Notes under the pieces: generated by a model
What the model was told of the DNA's origin: nothing
Databases searched by the model: none
The model's input: the letters and a program-made list of their open reading frames with translations, nothing else
Shown here: positions 1 through 5,298 of the stretch, in pieces
Layout of the letters: every line of letters starts with the position of its first letter
Position numbering within the stretch: position 1 is the first letter of the stretch
Origin: UBA1435 sp041663285
GTDB taxonomy: Bacteria; Patescibacteriota; Microgenomatia; UBA12405
NCBI GenBank assembly: GCA_041663285.1
Contig: JBAZSP010000029.1
Span: 1 to 12,833, forward strand
Length of the DNA stretch: 12,833 bases
Reading direction: 5' to 3'
Made by a program: the position numbers and the translations under genes

Positions 1-1
1 C

Positions 2-1408
2 GGTCTTAAAAATCAGGTTTTAAATACCGAAGAACTAGCCGCCCTCTGGCACTTCCCCAACCGATTAACCAAGCTGCCCAATATTGCCTGGGGCAAAAAG
101 CTTTATGCCGATCCTCCCGAAAACCTACCCATACTTGAAGGCCTTTCCGACGATCAAAAAAAGTCCACCACTGTTTTTGCCAAAACCGAATTCCGCAACA
201 AAGATGCCATTTTCGGCATCAAAGAAGGCGAAGACCGCCGCCGCCACATGTATATTATTGGTAAATCCGGCACCGGCAAAACCACCCTGATTGCCAACAT
301 GGCTATCGACGATATCCGCAAAGGCAAGGGCGTCGCCGTTATCGATCCCCACGGTGATTTGTGCAACACCATCCTTGATTACATCCCCTCCAACCGGGTT
401 AACGACTGTTGTTATTTCAATCCGGCTGATCCCGACTACGTTTACCCTCTAAACGTTTTAGAAGCCCAAAACGAATCCCAAAAAGAGTTGGTAGCCTCCG
501 GCGTTATTTCCATTTTTAAAAAGCTTTACGGCACAGTTTCCTGGGGGCCCCGTCTCGAACACATTTTGCGCAATTCCGTATTAACTTTAGTCAATACTCC
601 CGATTCAAACTTATCCCACGTCGTCGAAATCCTGACCAACGATACCTTCCGGCATAGGGTTATGGACAAACTTCAAAATCCTACCCTAAAAAATTTCTGG
701 ATTTACGAGTTTGAAAAAATGGACGATAAATTCCGCAACGAAGCCATCTCCCCTATCTTAAATAAAGTCGGCCAGTTCATATCTTCTACCAATATTCGAA
801 ATACCGTCTCTCACCCCCGCTCCAAAATCAATATTCAGGAAATCATGGATCAGAAAAAAATCCTGATAGCCGATCTTTCGACCGGAAAATTAGGCGAAGA
901 CAACTCTGCCCTTTTGGGCGCCATGCTTATTACCCAAATCCAGCTTTCGGCCATGAATCGGGTTTTCCAATCCCAGGAAGAAAGGTCGGATTTCTATCTT
1001 TATGTCGACGAATTCCAGAATTTTGCCACCGAAGCCTTCATCAAAATTCTTTCCGAAGCCCGCAAGTTCCGCTTAAATCTTATAGTTGCCAATCAATACA
1101 TGGCCCAGCTTGACCGCCCAATTCAGGATGCCATATTTGGCAACGTCGGCTCCCTTATGGCCTTTGTGGTCGGCAATCAGGATGCCTACCTTCTTACCAA
1201 AGAATTCGGCCAACAATTCCCCGCCGAGGATTTAGTCAAAATCGGCAAATACCAGATAATTTGCAAGCTGTCCATCGATTCCGAAACCACCCAACCCTTT
1301 TACGCCACCACTCTTCCGCCTCTGTCCTGCAAAAACCAAGGCCGAGAAAAGCTCATTCGTACCTCCCAGGAACGCTGGGGTAAAGCCAAAACCTCCAGCC
1401 AAAACTAA
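2..1408 (+). CDS. TraD/VirD4-like (DUF87 / TraM-recognition) ATPase, 5' end cut off by window edge
   Basis: The frame is open from base 2, so the first ATG at 248 is internal and about 468 C-terminal residues are visible. The pre-ATPase stretch contains ELAALWHFPN and LPNIAWG, then GEDRRRHMYIIG leads into the Walker A motif GKSGTGKTT (visible residues about 87-95). AVIDPHGDL follows, then KVGQF, and Walker B is YLYVDEFQNFA (about 332-342). The tail has SEARKFRLNLIVANQY and FGNVGS. This order is that of type IV secretion coupling-protein-like ATPases, which pump DNA or energise pilus/conjugation machinery at the inner membrane. The form with DEFQNFAT is widespread in CPR genomes as a stand-alone gene. 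The N-terminal part, including any membrane segments, lies outside the window. No partner type IV secretion genes are visible, so the transported substrate is unknown. The gene ends TAA with no clear terminator, and the next promoter begins 40 bp later. Confidence 0.9.
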   Translation, partial: GLKNQVLNTEELAALWHFPNRLTKLPNIAWGKKLYADPPENLPILEGLSDDQKKSTTVFAKTEFRNKDAIFGIKEGEDRRRHMYIIGKSGTGKTTLIANMAIDDIRKGKGVAVIDPHGDLCNTILDYIPSNRVNDCCYFNPADPDYVYPLNVLEAQNESQKELVASGVISIFKKLYGTVSWGPRLEHILRNSVLTLVNTPDSNLSHVVEILTNDTFRHRVMDKLQNPTLKNFWIYEFEKMDDKFRNEAISPILNKVGQFISSTNIRNTVSHPRSKINIQEIMDQKKILIADLSTGKLGEDNSALLGAMLITQIQLSAMNRVFQSQEERSDFYLYVDEFQNFATEAFIKILSEARKFRLNLIVANQYMAQLDRPIQDAIFGNVGSLMAFVVGNQDAYLLTKEFGQQFPAEDLVKIGKYQIICKLSIDSETTQPFYATTLPPLSCKNQGREKLIRTSQERWGKAKTSSQN

Positions 1409-1447
1409 CTCAACCATCTTCCACCACCCCCCTGACAAGCTTTCCCC

Positions 1448-1477
1448 TTGACAATATAATATCTTATAGTCTAGTAT
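1448..1477 (+). promoter_or_regulatory. Sigma-70-type promoter for the 58-aa ORF
   Basis: A perfect -35 TTGACA (1448-1453) is followed after 18 bp by TAGTAT (1472-1477, 4/6 match to TATAAT). The predicted transcription start falls at about 1484-1485, on the ATG of the downstream ORF, which implies a leaderless message. Confidence 0.6.
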
Positions 1478-1484
1478 TATAAAT

Positions 1485-1661
1485 ATGAGAGAAAACCATT
1501 TTCTTAATCATGAAGTTGTCACCGTTATTTCTCTTAATAATCTACCTGAGGCCAGGGCTAATCGCCCAATCGCCTCCCCGGAGCAACGTCTAGCCGCCCA
1601 CGTTTTTGCCGTTGACCTCCTAACGCAGCAATTAAAGGAAGATTTAAAAACAAATTTTTAG
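1485..1661 (+). CDS. Small unrecognised protein, 58 aa
   Basis: ATG at 1485 to TAG at 1659-1661. The protein begins MRENHFLNHEVVTVISLNNL and ends LTQQLKEDLKTNF. The middle has EARANRPIASPEQRLAAHV, and the second half looks amphipathic and helical. There is no cysteine cluster, signal peptide or membrane segment. I do not recognise a family. The case for a real gene is the strong promoter immediately upstream (TTGACA at 1448) whose start site would sit on the ATG, and the absence of any competing ORF. The next gene (1714) has its own promoter, so the two are probably separate units. It may be an accessory gene linked to the upstream conjugation-type ATPase, but only proximity suggests that. 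Confidence 0.5.
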   Translation: MRENHFLNHEVVTVISLNNLPEARANRPIASPEQRLAAHVFAVDLLTQQLKEDLKTNF

Positions 1662-1679
1662 ACTAAGTAGCCGGACATC

Positions 1680-1708
1680 TTGATAAATATTAGACCCTAT
1701 AATATAAT
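1680..1708 (+). promoter_or_regulatory. Sigma-70-type promoter for the 66-aa ORF
   Basis: TTGATA (1680-1685), a 17-bp spacer and a perfect TATAAT (1703-1708). The ATG at 1714 begins 5 nt after the -10, so the message would be leaderless or start just inside the codon. A second TATAAT at 1698-1703 overlaps it but has only a 12-bp spacer. Confidence 0.65.
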
Positions 1709-1713
1709 AAGCC

Positions 1714-1914
1714 ATGGTCCGAAACACCCAGGAAGCTAGCCCTTCGAAAGTAAGGAAAGTTGTCGACCCTAGCCGATACGGCCGCAAAAATCTACCTGCA
1801 GTCGAAGCCTTGTTTGGAATCCTGTCCGCCAGTCTTCTTCCAGCCGATGCTAAAGGAAGATTTTTAGCAAAGGTCATCGATAGGACGTTAAAGAATAAGC
1901 AGTCCAATCGCTAG
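1714..1914 (+). CDS. Small unrecognised basic protein, 66 aa
   Basis: ATG at 1714 to TAG. The N-terminal third is basic and probably flexible (MVRNTQEASPSKVRKVVDPS). It is followed by a hydrophobic/helical part (LPAVEALFGILSASLLPADA) and a basic tail (FLAKVIDRTLKNKQSNR). The hydrophobic stretch is too short and too mixed for a confident membrane helix. I recognise no family. Support comes from the promoter with a 17-bp spacer directly upstream. It lies 52 bp after the 58-aa ORF on the same strand with an independent promoter. A DNA- or RNA-binding role would fit its charge but is a guess. Confidence 0.5.
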   Translation: MVRNTQEASPSKVRKVVDPSRYGRKNLPAVEALFGILSASLLPADAKGRFLAKVIDRTLKNKQSNR

Positions 1915-1976
1915 ATCTTAAATTTCAAAAGGTCTATTGGCTTTGCACCCTTCATTTTTACGTTCTTACCATTCCC

Positions 1977-2005
1977 TTGCCTTCTACTCACCTATTACTT
2001 ATAAT
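1977..2005 (+). promoter_or_regulatory. Putative promoter leading into the sequence gap
   Basis: TTGCCT (1977-1982), a 17-bp spacer and a perfect TATAAT (2000-2005). No ATG sits at the predicted start site (about 2012), so this transcript would have a leader that enters the N gap. It could drive the ORF whose tail appears at 2040-2249. Confidence 0.4.
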
Positions 2006-2027
2006 TCCGATAATTAAATTTTAACCA

Positions 2028-2037
2028 NNNNNNNNNN
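2028..2037. other. Assembly gap (10 N)
   Basis: Ten unresolved bases join two contig ends. The true gap length may differ from 10, so nothing should be assumed continuous across it. Confidence 0.98.
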
Positions 2038-2039
2038 CA

Positions 2040-2249
2040 ACTAAAGAAATTAGAACAGGAAGAGTTCTCCAAGAATCTGGCACACGAATTAAAGAAGCAA
2101 CAGGTATCACTGTTCGCACCAGTTGTTTAAAACCCCAAAGATGTGAAAACTATGTTACATGCCAAGATCAAGGTATTACACCACGAGATTCACGTTGCGA
2201 ACACAACCGAGGTGATCAGTCCGAAAAACCAAGAATCGGCGGAGTCTAA
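2040..2249 (+). CDS. C-terminal fragment of an unrecognised Cys-containing protein
   Basis: Reading frame 2040-2249 is open from the gap to TAA at 2247-2249 (69 sense codons). It encodes a hydrophilic, Arg/Lys-rich tail with cysteines in the segment CLKPQRCENYVTC and a later DSRCEHN, spacing C-x5-C-x5-C-x11-C, which could bind zinc. The start lies in or beyond the gap. A rho-independent terminator follows by 8 nt on the same strand, which supports a plus-strand gene ending here. Codons are A-ending (AGA, ACA, GAA, CAA) and unlike the C-ending codons of neighbouring plus-strand genes, suggesting a different origin. A second frame, 2038-2130, also reads as a plausible charged C-terminus, so the frame choice is uncertain. 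Confidence 0.35.
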   Translation, partial: TKEIRTGRVLQESGTRIKEATGITVRTSCLKPQRCENYVTCQDQGITPRDSRCEHNRGDQSEKPRIGGV

Positions 2250-2257
2250 TAGGTTAA

Positions 2258-2287
2258 CCGTAAGATAAAAAAATCCTACGGTTTTTT
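2258..2287 (+). terminator. Rho-independent terminator after the gap-spanning ORF
   Basis: CCGTAAGAT (2258-2266), loop AAAAAA, ATCCTACGG (2273-2281) form a 9-bp stem with one A/C mismatch, followed by TTTTTT (2282-2287). The right arm overlaps the topA stop codon (2276-2278). The T-tract is on the plus strand only, so it mainly terminates plus-strand transcription. Confidence 0.7.
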
Positions 2288-3394
2288 CCACCCTGCCCAT
2301 TTGCATTTCGGGTACTGTGAGCAGCCGTAAAACCGGCGGCCGGTCTTTGTCCGTTTTACCACTCCTTCCTCCCCGCACACCGGGCACTTAAAACCCGCTG
2401 CCTCCTTAAATTGTCGGGTGTATTTACACTCCGGAAACCGGTTGCACGAAATAAATTTTCCAAATCTTCCCAGTCTTATCACAAGCTCTCCTTCCTGGCA
2501 TTCCGGGCATTTTTCCCCTAGGCTCTCCGTTTCCACTTTGACTCTTTGGGCATTTTTTTCGACTCCTTTAACTTCGGTAGCAAATTTTTTCCAAAAATCT
2601 TTCATCATCACTTTCCACTCCAGCTTACCCATGGCGACTTTGTCCAGCGACTCTTCCATTCCGGCCGTAAACGGTAACGATAAAATGTCACTAAAGTTGT
2701 TAACCAAAAATTCGTTTGTTGCTTTACCTAAGCTGGTGGGGATAAACTTACCCTCATCTTTTTCCACATATTGTCTCTGCTGGATAGTCGAAATAATCGG
2801 AGCATAAGTGCTTGGCCGGCCTATCCCCTGTTTTTCCAGCGACGCTACTAGCGACGCTTCCGTATATCTTGGCGGCGGGTTAGTTTCCATCTCTACTTTA
2901 AAAATATTTTTCGCCTCAATTTTCTCCCCCTCGCTGATTTCTGGCAGCACCTGGTCTTCATGCTTGTCCCCGGTAATCTTCATAAATCCGTCAAACACCA
3001 TCCTTACCCCCCTTGACTCAAACAAGCCTCTGCCATTAGTTAACCTTATTACCGTATTTTCCGTCCGAGCTGCTGCCGCCTGGGTAGCCACTGCCCTCTT
3101 CCAAATCATCTCATATAGCTTCTTTTCTTTAGCATCCCCCTCGTCCAAATACTCAATTTCTGTCCGGGACGGCCTGATGGCTTCGTGGGCTTCCTGGGCA
3201 TTTTTCGACCGGTTTTTGTACACTCTGACTTTAGCGGCAAGGTAGCGGTTTCCATATTTTTTTTCAATAAAATCTCTGAATTCGCTTATCGCCTTATCTG
3301 ACAAATAAACAGCATCAGTCCGATGATACGTGATTAAGCCCTTTTCATACAATCTCTGGGCTACACTCATCGTCTGCTTGCCCGACCAGCCCAT
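2276..3394 (-). CDS. topA: DNA topoisomerase I, C-terminal part (372 aa) downstream of an in-frame stop
   Basis: This continues the same frame as the 309-aa N-terminal part; only TAA (3397-3395) separates them and an ATG follows directly. It starts MGWSGKQTMSVAQRLYEKGL and carries the catalytic tyrosine in ITYHRTD (Tyr23 of this part). Further type IA motifs are EAHEAIRPS and the ending IGRPSTYAPIIST. Two C-terminal zinc-ribbon repeats follow: CPEC...SCNRFPEC (about residues 293-322) and CPVC...GCSQYPKC (about 335-364). The last residues are KWAGWKKP. It supplies the transesterification tyrosine and the DNA-binding tail but lacks the Toprim domain, so alone it should be inactive. Whether it is translated by reinitiation, by readthrough, or the stop is a sequence error cannot be told from here. 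Confidence 0.85.
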   Translation of the reverse strand: MGWSGKQTMSVAQRLYEKGLITYHRTDAVYLSDKAISEFRDFIEKKYGNRYLAAKVRVYKNRSKNAQEAHEAIRPSRTEIEYLDEGDAKEKKLYEMIWKRAVATQAAAARTENTVIRLTNGRGLFESRGVRMVFDGFMKITGDKHEDQVLPEISEGEKIEAKNIFKVEMETNPPPRYTEASLVASLEKQGIGRPSTYAPIISTIQQRQYVEKDEGKFIPTSLGKATNEFLVNNFSDILSLPFTAGMEESLDKVAMGKLEWKVMMKDFWKKFATEVKGVEKNAQRVKVETESLGEKCPECQEGELVIRLGRFGKFISCNRFPECKYTRQFKEAAGFKCPVCGEEGVVKRTKTGRRFYGCSQYPKCKWAGWKKP

Positions 3395-3397
3395 TTA
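3395..3397 (-). other. topA: In-frame TAA interrupting topA
   Basis: The codon order is ...GCC AGA TAA ATG GGC TGG.... In family members this place reads like LQQxAxRKLGxSxKxTM, so a single A-to-T change of a lysine AAA codon would explain the TAA. Both sides are otherwise intact. Confidence 0.85.
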
Positions 3398-4324
3398 TCT
3401 GGCCGCGGCTTGTTGCAATTTTGAAGTGCTAAAAGCCGGCAATGGTGTCCTGCTGGTTTCTCTGGCCGTTACCTTAGTCACCTCAAACTCTTTCCCCAGG
3501 CTTTTTATAAATTCCTCCGCTTCCTCCTGGCGGCTAAACATACTTTTGGTGTAGGTATAAGCACCGTCAAACAGTTCAATCTTTTTCGATTTCACAAAGC
3601 TTTCTCCATCAATCTTTACCAGCTCACCACCAAACTCGTTTCCGGCTTTGTTTAAGTTAGCAAAAATTTTATAAAATTTTTCTTTAGCAAAACTGTTAAT
3701 TTCTTTCTCCCTTTCACAAATCAGCCTGACTGCCACTGACTGCACTCTGCCGGCCGACAATCCCTTCCTGACTTTTTTCCACAACACCGGCGACAGCGAA
3801 TAGCCCACCACCCTGTCCAGCACCCTTCTTCCCTGCTGGGCGTTCACCAGATCTAAATCAATTTCCCGTGGATGCCTTAAGGCCTCTTCTATCGCCTCTT
3901 TGGTAATTTCATGAAAGGTCACCCTGACAATTTTTTCTTTTGGAAATTGATTATTTGAATTTAGTATTTCATTGGGATTTGGGATTTGGGATTTGGTGCT
4001 TCTGGATTTTGCATTCTGCAAAATCCAGTTAACATGCCAACTTATGGCCTCCCCCTCCCTATCCGGATCAGTGGCTAGCAGAACCTTATCGGTTCCCTTA
4101 GCTGCCCTGACTATTTGGTCAACAATTTTCTTTTTCTCCGGGTCAATCACGTAATCCAGCTCAAAATCCTCATCCATTTTCACCCCCATTTTGTTCTTCG
4201 GTAAATCCCTTAAATGGCCTATAGTTGCCATAACTTCAAAATCCCCACCCAGGTACCTGGTTATCGTTTTGGCCTTGGTTGGCGACTCCACCACCAAAAG
4301 CGGCTTGCCTTTCATATTAGCCAT
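3395..4324 (-). CDS. topA: DNA topoisomerase I, N-terminal part (309 aa, Toprim domain)
   Basis: Type IA topoisomerases relax negative supercoils through a Toprim metal site plus a tyrosine nucleophile. This part holds Toprim: LLVVESPTKAKTI (catalytic Glu at about 13) and the DxD-E motif in LATDPDREGEAISWH (about 83-97). It then has VNAQQGRRVLDRVVGY, GLSAGRVQSVAVRLICERE and ends SKLQQAAAR before TAA. Residues about 101-129 are a low-complexity insertion (KSQIPNPNEILNSNNQ) between the Toprim helix and VRVTFHEIT, encoded by a repeat-rich stretch. ATG at 4324 is the longest start. ATG at 4315 (MKGKPLLVVESPTKAKT) fits family N-termini better and would be leaderless from the promoter at 4351-4323. 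dprA lies upstream on the same strand, a common dprA-topA neighbourhood. Confidence 0.9.
   Translation of the reverse strand: MANMKGKPLLVVESPTKAKTITRYLGGDFEVMATIGHLRDLPKNKMGVKMDEDFELDYVIDPEKKKIVDQIVRAAKGTDKVLLATDPDREGEAISWHVNWILQNAKSRSTKSQIPNPNEILNSNNQFPKEKIVRVTFHEITKEAIEEALRHPREIDLDLVNAQQGRRVLDRVVGYSLSPVLWKKVRKGLSAGRVQSVAVRLICEREKEINSFAKEKFYKIFANLNKAGNEFGGELVKIDGESFVKSKKIELFDGAYTYTKSMFSRQEEAEEFIKSLGKEFEVTKVTARETSRTPLPAFSTSKLQQAAAR
3974..3994. repeat. Three tandem GGGATTT heptamers inside topA
   Basis: Exact copies lie at 3974-3980, 3981-3987 and 3988-3994, with degenerate ATTT-containing units on both sides. On the coding strand they read AAATCCC and encode part of KSQIPNPN. Three copies total 21 bp, which keeps the topA frame. 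Confidence 0.85.
4002..4028. repeat. Perfect 12-bp inverted repeat inside topA
   Basis: CTGGATTTTGCA (4002-4013), a TTC loop and TGCAAAATCCAG (4017-4028). It sits 7 bp from the GGGATTT heptamers, in the extra segment of topA that related proteins lack. In RNA it would form a 12-bp stem with a 3-nt loop. Confidence 0.85.
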
Positions 4325-4351
4325 TGTCTTCTATCTTACCACCACTGTCAA
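4323..4351 (-). promoter_or_regulatory. Promoter of topA
   Basis: On the minus strand a perfect TTGACA (4351-4346), a 17-bp spacer and GACAAT (4328-4323, 4/6). The predicted start is at about 4316, one base before the internal ATG at 4315, and would make the ATG at 4324 untranscribed. This favours the 4315 start. Confidence 0.5.
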
Positions 4352-4400
4352 CCAGCCACCTTGTCACCGCCGACTATCTCATGTTTAACTAAACTACCCA

Positions 4401-4610
4401 ATGGCCATTAAAAAACGATCCCAAAAAAAATTATCCCTCCTTCCCTATCTTTTACTCACCCTTATCTCCCTGTTTGTTTTAGTCCTGACTTTTCGTCTGG
4501 CTCAAAAAAACACTAACCTTCAAAAAAAGGCCGCCGAAATTATTGAAACCATTTTCATTTTTAAATCCCCAAATCCTCCGCCTCCGTCACCAGGCCCGCC
4601 CCGTTTTTGA
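4401..4610 (+). CDS. Small predicted single-pass membrane protein, 69 aa
   Basis: ATG at 4401 to TGA. The N-terminus is strongly basic (MAIKKRSQKK), followed by one hydrophobic helix (LSLLPYLLLTLISLFVLVLTF, about residues 11-31). Then comes a charged segment (RLAQKNTNLQKKAAEIIE) and a proline-rich tail (PNPPPPSPGPP). The layout predicts an N-in membrane anchor. The last 50 bp overlap the 3' end of the convergent dprA. A -10-like TAAACT (4390-4395) ends 5 nt before the ATG, as in other genes here, but no good -35 was found at the right distance. I recognise no family. The proline-rich end is read from the strand opposite dprA and may be a passive result of that overlap. Confidence 0.45.
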   Translation: MAIKKRSQKKLSLLPYLLLTLISLFVLVLTFRLAQKNTNLQKKAAEIIETIFIFKSPNPPPPSPGPPRF

Positions 4611-5190
4611 TCAAATAATTCGGTGTCCATGAATTGGCCTCGTCAATCCTTCCCGGAACTGCCCAAACATCCCTACCCAAATCAAGGGCAATTTTGGCCG
4701 TCACCATTGAACCGCTTCTGCATTTGCCCTCAACCACCAATACCCCCTGGCTCATCCCGGCCACAATCCGGTTCCTTTTTAAAAAATCTTCTCTTGTAGG
4801 ATGCTGGCCAAATGCCTTTTCCGAAACAATCAATCCCCCGTTATCTAAAATCTTCTTATAGATCCAGGTATTGCCCTTCGGAGTCGGCATATCAGGCCCG
4901 CTGGCCAAAACTGCAATTGTTTTTCCCCCGCTTTGAATACAAGCCTCATGCACCATCGCGTCCACCCCAAACGCCATCCCCGATACTATTACTAAGCCTC
5001 TTCTTACCAGTTGAGGTACCAGCTTCTTAATTACTCTCTCACCATAGAAGCTAATATCTCGACAGCCTACCACTGCAATCATCGCCTCTTTTAATAACCC
5101 TTCTTCGCCCAAACAATATAGATTATCCGGACAACCTTTTACTTGGCTAAGCAATTCAGGGTAAATCCCGCTTCCCCTACTTATTACCAT
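4561..5190 (-). CDS. dprA: DNA-processing protein DprA (Smf), minimal Rossmann-fold form
   Basis: DprA binds incoming single-stranded DNA during natural transformation and loads RecA. Motifs in order (209-aa numbering): YPELLSQVKGCPDNLYCLG (N-terminal DprA signature, about 10-28), MIAVVGCRD, GLVIVSGMAFGVDAMVHEA (about 65-83), IAVLASGPD, FLKRNRIVAGMSQGVLVVEG (about 136-155), CRSGSMVTAKIALDLGRDVWAVPG and NYLIKNGAGLVTEAEDLGI at the end. Only the Rossmann-like core is present. The N-terminal SAM domain and C-terminal winged helix of longer DprAs are absent. I chose ATG at 5190 because a -10-like TAGAAT (5203-5198) lies 7 nt before it and the family signature starts just after. An in-frame ATG at 5250 would add 20 atypical Gly/Arg-rich residues. 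The 3' end overlaps the convergent small membrane ORF. Confidence 0.88.
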   Translation of the reverse strand: MVISRGSGIYPELLSQVKGCPDNLYCLGEEGLLKEAMIAVVGCRDISFYGERVIKKLVPQLVRRGLVIVSGMAFGVDAMVHEACIQSGGKTIAVLASGPDMPTPKGNTWIYKKILDNGGLIVSEKAFGQHPTREDFLKRNRIVAGMSQGVLVVEGKCRSGSMVTAKIALDLGRDVWAVPGRIDEANSWTPNYLIKNGAGLVTEAEDLGI

Positions 5191-5197
5191 CACCCTA

Positions 5198-5203
5198 ATT
5201 CTA
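5198..5203 (-). promoter_or_regulatory. -10 element upstream of dprA
   Basis: TAGAAT on the minus strand, 7 nt before ATG 5190. No convincing -35 was seen. It lies between the PBP stop codon and the chosen dprA start. Confidence 0.35.
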
Positions 5204-5262
5204 CCCCCTATTGTTTCCCTTCCCCTCGTCATCCCACCTTCGCCCGTCATTTACTTATCTTA

Positions 5263-5290
5263 TTTTTGATTTTTGATATTTGATTTTTGA
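5263..5290. repeat. Four tandem TTTTTGA heptamers between the PBP gene and dprA
   Basis: The units are TTTTTGA, TTTTTGA, TATTTGA and TTTTTGA, exactly 7 bp each, just downstream of the PBP stop codon on the minus strand. No hairpin is visible. It shares the 7-bp period with the repeat in topA. Confidence 0.8.
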
Positions 5291-5298
5291 TCTTAAAT

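Noticed and set aside
1..1408. A complete conjugative element or type IV secretion cluster
   Set aside because: Only the coupling-type ATPase is present; the following genes are small orphans and housekeeping genes.
2038..2130. Alternative frame after the gap encoding a charged tail ending FAPVV
   Set aside because: Plausible as a C-terminus but shorter and 127 nt from the terminator, whereas the 2040-2249 frame ends 8 nt before it. Not excluded.
2418..3245. Two long plus-strand ORFs (2418-2807, 2808-3245) that abut each other
   Set aside because: They lie antisense to well-conserved topA sequence, their translations are Ser/Leu-rich without motifs, and they have no promoter; they are frame shadows.
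3395..3397. UAA reassigned to an amino acid
   Set aside because: UAA ends several ordinary genes here (1408, fmt, the O-antigen ligase-like gene, dprA), so genome-wide reassignment does not fit.
3974..4028. Heptamers plus hairpin as a CRISPR or integron attC-like site
   Set aside because: Copies are contiguous with no spacers, the inverted repeat lacks integron core sites, and no cas or integrase gene is nearby.
5191..5250. dprA extension to ATG 5250
   Set aside because: The added residues are Gly/Arg-rich and unlike the family, and the -10-like TAGAAT lies inside them.
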